Made by a program: the position numbers and the translations under genes. The notes below the pieces were generated by a model. The model was not told the DNA's origin and ran no database searches. It was given only the letters and a program-made list of their open reading frames with translations. Positions 43,713 through 54,778 of a stretch of 64,000 nt of DNA are shown here, piece by piece. The stretch comes from Bemisia tabaci (lineage: Eukaryota; Arthropoda; Insecta; Hemiptera; Aleyrodidae). Location: positions 7,130,001 through 7,194,000 of the forward strand of contig NC_092800.1 of NCBI RefSeq assembly GCF_918797505.1. Reading direction: 5' to 3'. Each line of letters starts with the position of its first letter. Position 1 is the stretch's first letter.

Positions 43713-44400
43713 ATGTACATCAGAAATATACATTTTCTTGATATTTTGTCCTATAGTTGAAGACAGGGACACCAACGTGGACTTCAAGATTCCCCTGAAA
43801 GTACGAGGATAAGCTTTGATTCACTTTACACCCTTTCGCGGGAAAAAATTCCCCGAAGAATATGCTTTTTCTCCGTGTTCTTCTCGATTCCATAACTTTC
43901 CCCGACCCTTGCAAAACCATCCGTTCATCAGAAAGGTGATTAATTCTATGAGTTTATAAAAACAGCCGCCTGGCCTATATTTGTCGAACTCCTCTATAAA
44001 ATATCGTATGGAACAGGACTTTAGTCCAGTCCAAGCGGCTTTATGGAACTATTTCCGGACAGAAGGATCTGTAACACATTCATGACGTAGAAACGGTAGA
44101 GTTCCTAAAAAGAGGGACGGGAAGTTCACTGAAAACATAGAGAAAAGGATAGGAGAGAAATTAAATTCCCTCTTGAAGAATCGTCGACCCGTAGAGCTAA
44201 AAATGGAACCTGATAGAAGAGGCATTTTTTCCTTGCTCCACTCACGGCACGCTTCAAAAATAACGACATTAATAAATACTAAAATCGTGCGGGAGGAGTT
44301 GAGAGCGCTTCATCGAGAAATCCTCATCCCAAACGACAGGTACAGGCTCACTTCCGATCGGAGGACTTCCACGAAATAAACTCGGTAAAGCTCGAAAACA
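43713..44400. other. Unique stretch, no gene supported
   Basis: Open frames of 66-69 residues on both strands overlap one another and lack motifs or splice context. Confidence 0.4.
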
Positions 44401-44960
44401 ATACAGCCTGCTAAGGCAAAGCGCCGTATGAGCCTTCAAACGTTGCCAAATTTCCTTCAGTAAGATATTAATTCCCACGGAAATTTGGGGATATTTTCCT
44501 TCGCATTTTTTTGGAGAATTTTATTTGCTATCACATCGTAATTACAGGGTGTCAACTAAAACAGGCTGGCCAAAAATCAGTGCTTTTACGGTACTTTATC
44601 AGTACATTCCCAAGAAATTCAGTACCTCCTCATCGGGAGTAATCAGTTCTTTTCCAGTACCTCCAATTGACGAAATTCGAAAAATTTCAAAAATTTGAAT
44701 TTCTCGCTCAAATTGCGACAAACAGAAACAAATGAAAACATTTCCGGACCGTCTTGCGGAATTTCCCCAATTTTTCAATACTTCCGGACCGCCCTTGAAA
44801 AATCAGCACTATTTCCGGACTTGGAGACACTCTGGATTTAAATTACCGGAAAACTTCGAGAAAAACTATCCAAGACACCCTCAAAAAATTAACATTTTAT
44901 CGGAGGAAATTCGGCAACCCTCGAATTTTTATACGGCGTTCTTCCTCACGCGGCAGAATA
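44401..44960. mobile_element. Family F element containing an inserted family C
   Basis: Left end ATACAGCCTGCTAAGGCAAA with GCGCCGTATGAGCC and GTTGCCAAATTTCCTTCAG; right end GGAAATTCGGCAACCCTCGA … CGGCGTTCTTCCTCACGCGG. A family C copy at 44545-44834 separates them. Confidence 0.82.
44545..44834. mobile_element. Family C element (290 bp), nested in family F
   Basis: Starts CAGGGTGTCAACTAAAACAG, ends ACTTGGAGACACTCTG. Interior CTGGCCAAAAATCAGTGCTT, TTGCGGAATTTCCCC and GGACCGCCCTTGAAAAATCA. Confidence 0.88.
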
Positions 44961-45666
44961 CCGAGTCCTCAACTCAACACAACCGAAACCTCTTTCAAAT
45001 TACTTCAAAGAACTTTGTCCTGTACTTACAATCAAAGGATAACCTCACTTTCCGCTTCGACGAACCAGTTTCGATCGAGATACGGCAAGTTCGTGGAAAC
45101 GAACGCGCTCGGTTCGCTGAGCGACTTGCGCTGAGGTTCGCCTCGGCAGTGAAAAAGTAAACGCGCAACTTCTTTTCTCGGTACTGGATGCAATTACTTA
45201 ACGAAAATCTGACGAGTCCTGAAACGGGACATATTTTGATCTTATCGCGGCGCGTGTATTGAAATTGATAAATGAATTCCTGACTCCTCGGAATCACTCG
45301 TATCCGTAACCGTTCGCGGAAACGGGGACCATGTATGCAGCAGAAACAAACAAGAAACTAACTTTTCGGAGATGCAACTTCTGTTGAGCTGCGTCGAGAA
45401 ATCGGAATTAGCATATAATCGCTCGTTGTCAAATCGAACGTCTGTTTTTCAGGATTCGCTGGAAAACCGTTTTCTCGAAGATCCTACTTAATAAATTGAA
45501 CCATATTTAGCGATGAGGATCTACAATTTCTGGCTCATCAAAGTGAACCAAGAATCAATGATTTATATGATCAAAATAATAACAATTTGGCGGGTCCCTA
45601 ATGCTTTATGATCATAAGAAATGGAAATGTGTCCACGGTCAAGCTTTAGGATCCTTTCTACCGCGT
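44961..45666. other. Unique stretch with a half copy of family A
   Basis: 45500-45550 (GATGAGGATCTACAATTTCT then GGCTCATC) is one arm of family A. Open frames near 44995-45297 overlap on both strands and are not supported. Confidence 0.4.
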
Positions 45667-45722
45667 ACACTACCGTGCTAAGGAAGGACGCTGTATAAGC
45701 CATCAGGCATAGCCTTTCCTTG

Positions 45723-46752
45723 CACTGTTAAAAATCGTTGATTCCGTCCGACGGAAAATCCGGAGTGAGAATGAACACGGGAGTGCGGTTCAGCGCGTAG
45801 GTGCTGAGACGGGCTGCATGTGTAGTCAAAGCACTCCGCACCGGAGCTGCAGTACGGCCCGGAGTCACGCGCACCTTCTCTCCCTCGCACTAGCGCTATA
45901 TACTGTCTCTTCTCCCCTTTAAGCTTACCACTCTCAGAATGAAAATGAAAAATTTAAAGAGAAAAAAATAGAAAAAATTATAGAATAGTGGAAATAATAG
46001 AATAGTCGAAATTATGGTATAACAGAGACAATAGAAAAGAAATAAAATAAAGTAAATCAAATATATGATAAAATGAAGTCAAAGACTAAATTGAAGTAAA
46101 TAATTAGAGGGAGCAAGGAGATGAAGAAAAAAATAAAATAAGGGAAACAACTAAATGATGTTAAAGAATAGAATGAATTTTAAGAGTAAAGTGAAGTCCA
46201 ACAATTATGATGAAGTATTAAAAGAAATCACAGTAAATATAAAACAAAGTAAAACGATAAAATATAGTTAAAAAATATAGTAAAGTAAACTAAATACACG
46301 GACAAATCCAGGTAGATTGAAAATATCTTAGCGGCCCGTTCAAATCGACGTTAAATACCGTTTTTGCATCTCGTACATGCATCGTTCGCTATAGCTCAAT
46401 CGGTAGGGTCGTCGGTTAGTGTTAGGTAGGTCCCGGGTTCAATTCCCAAGGTAGGTAGGAAATTTCTAACCGTCAAAATTGATTAAGTCACGTACCCATG
46501 GTTTCATTATTTTTATTTTTCATGGTTTCAAAAATTATTTCCACTATTAACCCCTTTCCACCATCCCCTAGCTGCGAACCCCTAAATTTGCGGCTCCCGC
46601 GAATCCGTCCGGCGTCGGAGTGATTTCTATGCGTACGGCACCCAAAATCCGTCCAGCCGATTCTCCGTCGGAGTGACTCCTCGGTCCGGCGAAGTGAGGG
46701 CCCGTTCTTACTCGCGCTTGTGCTGAGTCTCACTCCGTTTTTTTTAACAGTG
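45723..46752. mobile_element. Family G element (~1.03 kb), CACTGTTAAAAA ends, nested in F
   Basis: Termini CACTGTTAAAAATCG and the inverted TTTTTTTTAACAGTG. Subterminal GC-rich regions both carry GGAGTGA/TCACTCC-type motifs. The centre (45930-46330) is an A-rich, AAATAAAATA-like low-complexity stretch, followed by a tRNA-like segment at 46388-46460. No transposase frame is seen. Confidence 0.75.
46388..46460 (+). other. tRNA-like segment (Pol III A and B boxes)
   Basis: TAGCTCAATCGGTAGG (46392-46407) fits a tRNA A box and GGTTCAATTCC (46436-46446) fits a B box at about the right distance. The acceptor arms do not pair, so this is not a functional tRNA. It is more likely a tRNA-derived SINE head or decayed tRNA captured inside element G. 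Confidence 0.5.
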
Positions 46753-46914
46753 TGGTTAAAATACGAATTTTTAAGGACATCTGTGAACAGATTTCCTCCA
46801 ATTTGTCAGAGAATTTGATTAACTATTAGATCCAAAATATCCAGAAATTTCAGAGAGAAAATATTCATGACAATCCTCGAAAACAAAACATTTCATTGGA
46901 GGAAATTTGCCAAC

Positions 46915-47155
46915 CAGGGTTGCAACATAATTTAGAAAATTAAATTCCCAGACACAGTTTGGTGAATTTCCCTGACAACTGAGCAAATGCCAGATTGTTA
47001 AAAATACACAGTTTGAATTCGTTTTCAGGCTAAATATGTTCTTCAAAAACATCAAACCCACTCAAGAAAGGAAATAAAGGTGACTTGACGATTTCCCCTG
47101 ACATTTTCGTCATTTTCCCTGAAATTTTCGTCTTTTCCCTGACTGAGGCAGCCCT
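46915..47155. mobile_element. Family E element (~241 bp), nested in F
   Basis: Starts CAGGGTTGCAACATAATTTA and ends TTTCCCTGACTGAGGCAGCC. Interior CAAACCCACTCAAGAAAGGA and repeated CCCTGA phrases. The F sequence on each side (AATTTGCCAAC and GGCAAACTCTCG) is partly duplicated, consistent with a short GCAA-like target duplication. Confidence 0.8.
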
Positions 47156-47208
47156 GGCAAACTCTCGAATGTACATGCATACGCCGTTCTTCCTTAGCAC
47201 GGCAATAC

Positions 47209-47721
47209 AGGCACATTCGACAAAACAAAAACATGTAACCTCACCATCGATTTCGCCACCCTTCGAGCCCCTGGCGAACCCCCCCCCCCCCGGCTTTCTT
47301 TTCGCTGTGCGTCGAGCGAGCTTTCGAGTTGGGGGGGGGGGAGGCGGCTCGGAAAATACCCATTCATCTGTTAAATAGCGTTGCGTGCGAAATATCGATC
47401 GCCTAAAAGGTTTTACTCATTAGATCGGCCGGAATGAGAGAGCGGCACCCTGCATGCGTGAATGACGCCCCGTTCCGACCCCCCCGGCTCACCCCCGGAA
47501 ACAGACGTCGCGACGACTAGCCGGCGACCGATTAACTTTCGCCCCCCCCCCCTCCCTTGCGCCCCCCGCCGTACCCCGCGATCCGCCTGGAGATTATTTA
47601 CGAGGTTATTCCGCGCAAATTATCTCCTCGAAAAGGTGCCGCGTTGGGCGCGCGCAACGTTGCCGAATACTACTGTAAAGGTCGATTAATGTAATTAAGT
47701 TTTTAATTAATTTAGTTAGGG
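47209..47721. other. GC-rich unique stretch, possible regulatory island
   Basis: C and G runs (47281-47290, 47331-47341) flank CpG-rich sequence. At 47585-47705 GC-rich and AT-core elements alternate (GAGATTATTTACGAGG, CGCAAATTATCTCC, GATTAATGTAATTAAG). No exon is supported; the open frame at 47462 is Pro/Arg composition only. Confidence 0.4.
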
Positions 47722-47965
47722 GTTGTCTCCACGGGACGTTTCATGGGATTTGTCTTAGGGAAAAATCTCACTTGGGAAATTGGGAAAAATATTGAGTTAG
47801 TCAATACTAATCACAGTGCCAACTAGGAGTCCTCGGAGAGTTCCAGAAATGACGTAAAAAGAAGAAGAAATTTTGTTGTGTTTTTTAACGGGAAAAAAGC
47901 CCAGCAGTTTCATTCCTGCGATTCAAACTTGGGAAAAATCCCATGAAACGTCCCGTGGACACAAG
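47722..47965. mobile_element. Family N inverted-repeat element (~244 bp)
   Basis: Left TCCACGGGACGTTTCATGGG and right CCCATGAAACGTCCCGTGGA are perfect inverted complements, with TTGTC/GACACAA outside and GGATTTGTC/GGAAAAATC inside. Only one copy is seen in the window. Confidence 0.85.
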
Positions 47966-49031
47966 GCGTTAGAACTCTTCTATTTTTCCAGGTTTAACCT
48001 GACTTGAATTTTGGAGAAAAAACGGAATGACGATTGATTTGGGATTTACCGATCCGAAATGGACTCATGTTGAAGCTGTAAGGTGCGACACAAAATAATT
48101 CACGGAGAGAAATTTTAAGACACAAGTTTTTTGCTAAATACGGGAAGTAACACGCAAAATAACCCTAGTCTCCGGTTGACAGTTTCAATTAAGAGAAAAT
48201 GCCAGCTAGTTTCCTTGAAATTTAATAAAAAAAACGGGTTGTGAATACCAACGCCGGTTGGCAAGGTACAATTTAGTATTATTTTTTAAATTTGTAATTA
48301 TATTTTTATCCAACTGAAGCAGGCTGGGGTGTTTCAAGCCGAAACGTCTTAGTGAATGTGTTCTTTTCTAGCCTCGTTACCCGCAGTTACTTTTTAAAAA
48401 TTAATGTCGTTTCTTGGGCTGCTCAGTCTTCAACATATCTCAATCCTTAACAGCGTTTTCCATAAAATCTCGCCATATTTTCTCCTGAATATTCTTCGTC
48501 TTTGTGCGCAGCGACAGTGTATTCCTTTAAATCTTGAAGATTAATATTAGCGCTCAAGCTCTAATATCCGCAAAAAGTTTTGCATTATCTGGAGATTTTG
48601 GTCATGAGATGATAGATCATTGCTCATAAAAACGACCATAGCCATAAGAATACGTCCGCAGAGAAAAATGGATCACCGTTTTGCATAAGTTCTACATGAA
48701 AGGAAAGATTCACCGAGTTTCACATGCAAATTTTCGAGAGAAAACCCGACACAGACGAAGACAAACAATAATTATTCAGGAAACGAGGTTGCATTGCCCA
48801 TCTTGAATTGCATTACGGTCTGCGTCAAGTATAAATTTCTCGATTGAGACATGCTTTTCATGCGATCCGTCGCGTATGAATAATGGCATGCCGGAATAAT
48901 TGTGGATCGAAACGATGACACAGAGCTGCTTTCGACTGCTATTTCTCTACTAAAAAAGTCGCGCTTCTAGGAACGGCTGAAGATTCGATTTGTGGGATGA
49001 AAAGTCTTCTCTCATGTTTTTTTGGAAGGTT
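47966..49031. other. Unique stretch, no gene supported
   Basis: 48314-48348 reads CTGAAGCAGGCTGGGG then AAGCCGAAACGTC, a CTGA…GAAAC arrangement often found at retroelement ends. Around 48750-48910 AT-core motifs (AACAATAATTATTC, ATGAATAATGGC) occur in unique sequence. No coding exon is seen. Confidence 0.4.
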
Positions 49032-49255
49032 CACTGGAAAAAAAACACATTGGATCTAGAGTCCAGACTCTTAAAAACATCGTCAAGAAAAGTACTCTTG
49101 ATTCAATCAGAATCTAGCTTACATCAAGAACCAAGCCTCTTAATTTGAGCGCATTTCGTTTTGATTCAAGCAAAAATCCGATTGAATCAAGAGTATTTTT
49201 TTCTTGTCAATGTTTTCAAGAGTCAGGAATCTAGATCCAATGTGTTTGCTTTTAG
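49032..49255. mobile_element. Family B element (~224 bp)
   Basis: CACTGGAAAAAAAACACATT, GGATCTAGAGTCCAGACTCT, TGATTCAATCAGAATCTAGC, with the right arm CCGATTGAATCAAGAGTATT … CTAGATCCAATGTGTTTGC. The final CAGTG is lost. Confidence 0.85.
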
Positions 49256-49915
49256 CATGAGTCTTCGTCTTCGATTGATCGTGTCTGAAAACGATATTGG
49301 ATGATTATGAGAGGCAAAAATCTATCTCTGACTTTGTGTAAAATTTAGAAACTTAAGAGTACATTCCGAGAAGTTAGTGCCTGAAGGTGAAGTTCACAAA
49401 AGTACGAATATTCATTTTTTCAAAGAGGCAGTAAATAACTATGATAAAATTTACATACAAATGTAAAATTCTGAGAGGTCTTAATAGGACGCACACATTT
49501 TTCCTTTTTCACCTAAAAAATCGATTTGTCTCCTTGCATTAAGAAAATCTGACTGCACCGGCCTTTTTAACCTCGATAGCAAGTTGAGAACAAAGCCCAC
49601 AGACTTTCATTCGAACTGAATCAATCTCACGATGAAAGGAATTTTGTCACACGTTGGGAAAAATTGTATGAAGTAGGGGTGGATTGGAACACGGCAAGCT
49701 AAACTGAATTTCCGGTCAAAAATTCAAAATCGAAAAAAGGAACAATATTTTGATAGCGAACACACGCACTGAACTTAATCTGAAGCATGAGTTTTATTGA
49801 AAGATGAAACTCCACGCCTTTTTTTTTCACTCCAATACCAGAGAGACTTAACGCCTTTCTGTTGAAAACTCGGTCAATTTGTACTACATAACGCATTCAG
49901 GAGTTTTGAATCATT
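49256..49915. other. Unique AT-rich stretch, nothing recognised
   Basis: No exon, RNA gene or repeat could be supported. Confidence 0.4.
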
Positions 49916-50441
49916 CAGGATTGTCACCGAATTTGAAATTTCCCCTGAAACATTTTAGTACAGTTCCCTGAAAATAGGATTACATTTTGCAAAATAAAAC
50001 CGAGAGCATTCCAATGTTGCCAAGATCGAGCAACTTACATTCTTCGCAATAAAATTACTGAAATCATGCGAAAAATTGAAAAGAAGGTAATTTCCGTCTC
50101 GAATTAATAGTTACGTGATAGTAAAGATAGAACTTGTTCAGATGGTCATTTTATACTTGCGAGGTAAAGAAAGTTGTACAATTTGAGCGACGTTAGAATG
50201 TTCTTCGTTCATTTTTGCAAAATGCAATCCAATTGGAGATATACGAGATGGTTAAAAATCTACAATTTGAAATAGTTTTCAGTCAAAATTTGTTGTTTGA
50301 AACTTCAAATCCGTTCTAGAGAGCAAGTATGAAAAGGCGACCTGACAATTTTTCCTTGACACTTGGATCATTTTCCCTGATATTTAGATCATTTTCCCTG
50401 ACATGATATTTCCCCGGTGTTCCTCGACTGTTACAACACTG
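49916..50441. mobile_element. Long family E-like element (~525 bp)
   Basis: Left CAGGATTGTCACCGAATTTG, right TTCCTCGACTGTTACAACAC. CCCTGAAA and TTTTCCCTGATATTTAGATC repeats occur internally. It is about twice the length of other E copies and its ends are diverged. Confidence 0.6.
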
Positions 50442-50501
50442 CTCATTCGGTTTTTCTCAGACAGAAACTAAATACAGAAAGGTGCGTGTAAGTACTATAC
50501 A

Positions 50502-50729
50502 CACTGGAAAAAAAAAAAACACATTGGATCTAGAGTCCAGACTCTTGAAAACATTGACAAGAAAAAATACTATTGATTCAATCAGATTTAAGCTTAAATT
50601 AAAAGGAAATCCACTTAGATTAAGAGGCTTGGTTCTTGATTTAGGCTTAAATCTATTGAATCAAGAGTATTATTTCTTGTCGATGTTTTTAAGAGTCTGG
50701 ACTCTAGTTCCATGCTTTTTTTCCAGGGT
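50502..50729. mobile_element. Family B element (~228 bp)
   Basis: CACTGGAAAAAAAAAAAACA to TTTTTTTCCAGGG. Arms of about 100 bp: GAGTCCAGACTCTTGAAAAC pairs with the right-arm TTTTTAAGAGTCTGGACTC. The centre is AAGAGGCTTGGTTC. Confidence 0.9.
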
Positions 50730-51469
50730 ACTCAATGGTAAAATCGTAAAAACTAACCTCAATTCCGCCCGAACGCAACCCGCGGTACGCTGGTCTCGCG
50801 CCTGGGAGCTCGGCGAGACGCAACCGGGAGCACAGCACCACCACCGCGACCCGTCCCGGCGGGCACCGGACGCGCGAGTAAAGGAGCGTCCACCGGTCAT
50901 CGGGAGTGACCGCGGCGACCCACCTGACGACACCCCCGGCCCCTCCGGGCGGCTCCCGATTGGCCGCGCGCCGATCCGACGGGGTGAGTTATAGGCGGCG
51001 CGGATGTAGGTCGCTCTCTCGGGGCCCCCGTTGCCCCGGCGACCGGGACAAACAAACCGACGCCGCCGCGCCGCGCCGGTCGCTCCGTCGGGGGGCGAGA
51101 AAGACGCCGCGCCGCCCGCTCCGTCGTCGTCGTCTTTGTTGCAGAAACGGATTAAGTGTCGCCTTGCGTTGTCGTACTTCTTATCGGATGCTTTAAGAAT
51201 ACCAAAGAAGAAAAATGGACGTATTTATGCTAACTGGAAAGATGGGGTGTCCCTGTTGGTGGTCGGGCCATAAGAATGAATGGGAAATATATAGCGCCAG
51301 TGACGTCAGCGACGACGACGAGAGAAACTACGATCGGGAAGGCGGTCGTTAACTCATTGGCCTTGCCCAAAAGGCTCTTGCCACATACCCATGGCTTACG
51401 AGTTAGCGCTCATTGTCAGTTCCTTTTCATCTAATGTCAAAATCCGCTTTATCATTTTCTCAGAAGGAA
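50730..51469. other. CpG island, possible promoter
   Basis: 50760-51140 is strongly CpG-rich with GATTGGCCGCGCG (an inverted CCAAT-like site). Plausible 5' splice sites leave it in both directions (GACGG|gtgagt at ~50982 plus; ATTGAG|gttagt at ~50754 minus). No coding exon can be assigned, so this is only a candidate promoter/first exon. Confidence 0.3.
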
Positions 51470-51700
51470 CACTGGAAAAAAAACTTTGGGTCTAGACTCA
51501 CATACAGACCAGACTCTTAAAAACATCGATAAGAAAAAGCACTCTTGATTCAATCAGAATCTAGCTTAAATCGAGAACCAAGCCTCTTAATTTCAGCGGA
51601 TTTCGTTTTGATTCAAGCAAAAATCCGATTGAATCAAGAGTATTTTTTCTCGTCATTGTTTTCAAGAGTTTGGACTCAAGATCCAATGTGTGTTTTTTCA
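51470..51700. mobile_element. Family B element (~231 bp)
   Basis: CACTGGAAAAAAAACTTTGG, with a short duplication in GGTCTAGACTCACATACAGA, then TGATTCAATCAGAATCTAGC and the right arm AATCAAGAGTATTTTTTCTC … AGATCCAATGTGTGT. Confidence 0.82.
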
Positions 51701-52800
51701 AGAGATGGCTCACGAGTTAAGAGCTCAGTTCCTTTTCATTTGAATGAAAATCCTGCTTTTCCATTTTCTCAAAAGGAACTATATCCACTGACCGCACCGT
51801 TTCTTATCCAGCTTCTTCGAGCACACCCCATCTTTCCACTTGCACATAGTTCCTCTTGGCACGAATACGTCCGAATTTGAGATGGACCGCAATATCCGTA
51901 GTTTTCAGCGTAAGACAGTGCAAAATATAATTTCAGACAGTTTATGAAGTAAGACTTGTTTCTGTGAACCATTCGACTACTTTTTCGACATATCTCACAG
52001 GTAAAATAACTGAAATTTTGAAAGAATGAAAGAAAGGAAAAAAGAAGAAAAAATCGAGAACGTATACTGAACTTGAAAGAACAATTCATACGATCGTTTG
52101 ATTTGGAGTGCATTTTGTAACAGCAACAACAATACAGAACTACAATGGCTCAATTTAAGAACAACGCCAGTGCCATCAGTTTCCCTACTCACACAATCAT
52201 ATTTTTTGTACGGATGAGACAGGAATTGTAGTTCCTGAGTGCAAAATTTAGTCAAATTTTCGACAATAGCGCGAGCGCGATAGAATATAATTCAATACTT
52301 CTGCCGGAAGAAAGAATTTCACGGTTTCGCTCGAAATTCCCAGACTTCTCAGAGTGGGGTGAAATTCCCTGACTTTTCCAGGGGTCGGTAATCTTCCAAC
52401 TGCTAAATCGGGGTTTAGCGCCCTCCAAGAAAAGTGATGATCTCCTTTTTTTCCCCCACGATCCACCGAATCGCAATTGGAAAGCTTTCCAGAAAAAGGG
52501 CACATAGCAAAAAATAGCGTTTGAGAGAAATGCATTTTAAGTTTCCATCATTAATTTCTAGCCACTGATGGTACCTTTCATCCGGCTTGGACTCCCGATT
52601 TCGAACGAAAGTCACTGTTAGGGGCCATAGAGTAATGATCAAAACTTCAAATGCATTTCTATCAAACGCAATTTTTTGGTATGAGCCCTTTTTCCGGAAC
52701 GCTCCTCTAATTACCCACCACCAAAGCTCTCCACTAAGGATCCAGTTTTATAGTTTTTTTGACGAAATTCTGTGCGATTTTGCGGGGGATTAAATAATAA
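51701..52800. other. Unique stretch with a diverged family A copy
   Basis: 52107-52256 is a family A palindrome (GGAGTGCATTTTGTAAC and AGAACTACAATGGCTC on the left; GGAATTGTAGTTCCTGAGTG on the right). 52300-52400 has family E-like CCCTGACTTTTCCAGGGG. No gene is supported among the open frames here. Confidence 0.45.
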
Positions 52801-53117
52801 CTTCGCAGATATATGATTTATTTTCTTCATCATTTTATTCATCGGGTTTCCAAGATTATGCGGCTTTCCAAGCTTTCACGCGATCCGGAAGATTATCAAG
52901 GACTTTTCCGGAATTCTTCACTCCCACCGCTAGGAGCCCTTCGTCGATCCGCACAAAAATGCGGATAAATCATGATTTCGCAGATAAATGATTTATTTTC
53001 TTTATCATTTTTTTTAGCAGGTTTCCAAGCTTTCACGCGATCCGGGAGATCATCAAGGACTTTTCCGGAATTCTTCACCCCCCACCGCTAGGAGCCCTTC
53101 TTCGTCGATCCGCGCAA
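52801..53117. repeat. Tandem duplication, ~172-bp unit, two copies
   Basis: TTCGCAGATATATGATTTAT and TTCGCAGATAAATGATTTAT begin the two copies (about 52801 and 52974). Both run through CCAAGCTTTCACGCGATCCG and ACTTTTCCGGAATTCTTCAC to CCACCGCTAGGAGCCCTTC. Copy 1 has an extra GGGTTTCCAAGATTATGC stretch. Confidence 0.88.
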
Positions 53118-53380
53118 TTGTGCAAAGTCCGGCAACGGGATCGGAGATTATCCTCGACGAGTCCATGGTGACATTACATGCACACATGCAACAGACCCGG
53201 CCCTCGATGCGAGGGCGCGAGCGTGCATGTGTCGGTCGGTCGGGCGCGGAAAATTATCGTGCGACGCGGCGCTCAGTGGATCCAGTCAGAGAGGTCGGAC
53301 CTGCAATTTTTGAAAAAAGTTGCTAATTTTGATGTTTACTACGTCCCGTTCTAAACTTAAAGGGGTCGATTCTAGAAGCA

Positions 53381-53899
53381 TGATGTCTACTAAAACAGGC
53401 TGTACAAAATCAGTACTTATACAGTACTTTTTCGGTACGTTCTCAATAAATTCACACTGGGGAAAAAAAAAACACATTGGATCTAGAGTCCAGATTCTTC
53501 AAAACATTGACAAGAAAAAGGACGCTTGATTCAATCAGATTTAAGCTTAAATCAAAAGGAAATCCGCTCAAATTAATAGGCTTGGTTCTTGATTTCAGCT
53601 TAAATCTGATTGAATCAAGAGTATTTTTTCCTGTCAATGTTTTTAAGAGTCTGGACTCTGGATCCAATGTGTTTTTTTGTCCAATGCAGTAGCTCCACAG
53701 CGGGAAAATTTAGTATTATTCAGTACTTCCAATTGACAAATTTCAAAATTTTGAATTTTTAGCTCGAATTGCGAAAAATGTAACAGAATCCGGGAAAAAT
53801 TCCGGACCTTTCTGCGGAATTTCCGCACTTTTTCAGAGCTTCCGGACCGCCCTTAAAATCAATACTATTTCTGGACTTTCCGGTAATTTAGACACCCTA
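53381..53899. mobile_element. Family C element split by family B
   Basis: Left GATGTCTACTAAAACAGGCT and right GGTAATTTAGACACCCT. The family C phrase AAATTCA|GTACCTCC is interrupted exactly by the family B copy at 53455-53686. Confidence 0.88.
53455..53686. mobile_element. Family B element (232 bp), nested in family C
   Basis: CACTGGGGAAAAAAAAAACA to GTTTTTTTGTCCAATG. CA on each side (53453-53454, 53687-53688) and the intact C sequence outside give the precise insertion point and support a 2-bp target duplication. Confidence 0.92.
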
Positions 53900-54508
53900 C
53901 TAGAGGAAAATTTCAAGAGGAAACCGATGGAACCACTTTCAGAACCTCAACGTTTCGTATAAACGGAGTTATAGGCGTTGAAAGTTTCCAAATGTTGTCC
54001 GACTTCCCCTATTAACTCGATCTATTGTGCGGCGGTTCCGTGCACGATCCCGAAACGCCACCACTAACCAACTTCTCTCGCCCCCCCCCCCACCCACGGG
54101 GAGGGGGGTCGCCCCGAAGAAGAAAAGTGCCCGCCCCTCGCCTCGCGAGTGCCCGCAAACAAGCACGCGTTCACGCTTGTGCAGTTCTGATTAAATTTTC
54201 ACGAGGGCTCCCGCCGGCCAGGTATGATTGATTCCTTCCTCCGGGTCGCTTATTACGCGCGGGGTGGCAAGATTCTTTTTATTCGGGAATTTCCTTTCTC
54301 GAAGGTCTTGCACGGAAAATAGCCCCTACCAGCGGGTCGATTACTGACATTGACAGACTAAGAAGACAAAAGGGATACCGAGAGATCCTATTGGTGGAAG
54401 CGGGTGGTTGTAATGGACAAATAAGGTGGGTAATAGACTAACTAACGGCAACTCACCCCACCAGAAACCCTATACAGTTAGTCCATCATTTTCTCTCTTC
54501 ATCTACAT
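53900..54508. other. GC-rich unique stretch, no gene supported
   Basis: C run at 54081-54090 inside a CpG-rich patch (54020-54170), followed by CAGGTATGATTGATTCC and CGCTTATTACGCGCGG. The open frames are composition-driven. Confidence 0.4.
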
Positions 54509-54778
54509 CAGGGTGTCTACTAAAACAGACTGGTCAAAAATAAGTACTTTTACAGTACATTCTCAAGAAATTAAGTACCTCCTCCGACAGAAAAATTCCG
54601 TACTTTTTCAGTACCTCCAGTTGACGAAATTAGAAAAATTTCAAAAATTTGAAATTGCAAAAAAAAGGCAAAAAATTAAAAGAGATTCCGGACGTTTTTA
54701 CGGAATTTCCGCACTTTTTCAGTACTTCCGGACCGCCCTTAAAAAATCAGTACTATTTCCGGACTTGTAGACACCCTG
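54509..54778. mobile_element. Family C element, complete (270 bp), with 5-bp target duplication
   Basis: CAGGGTGTCTACTAAAACAG to CGGACTTGTAGACACCCTG. Flanked by TACAT at 54504-54508 and TACAT at 54779-54783. This is the best reference copy for family C. Confidence 0.92.

Larger units (their letters stand above)
45667..47208. mobile_element. Family F element hosting two other elements (G and E)
   Basis: Left end CACTACCGTGCTAAGGAAGG with TAAGCCATCAGGCATAGCCT; middle ATTTCCTCCAATTTGTCAGAG … CATTTCATTGGAGGAAATTT; right end AACTCTCGAATGTACATGC … TTCTTCCTTAGCACGGC. Removing 45723-46752 and 46915-47155 leaves a normal F-sized element of about 270 bp. Confidence 0.8.

Noticed and set aside
46388..46460. 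Functional tRNA gene
   Set aside because: A and B boxes are present, but the acceptor stem cannot form and no normal anticodon arm is evident.
53452..53692. 71-residue frames on both strands with near-identical peptides
   Set aside because: They are the two inverted arms of the family B element at 53455-53686.
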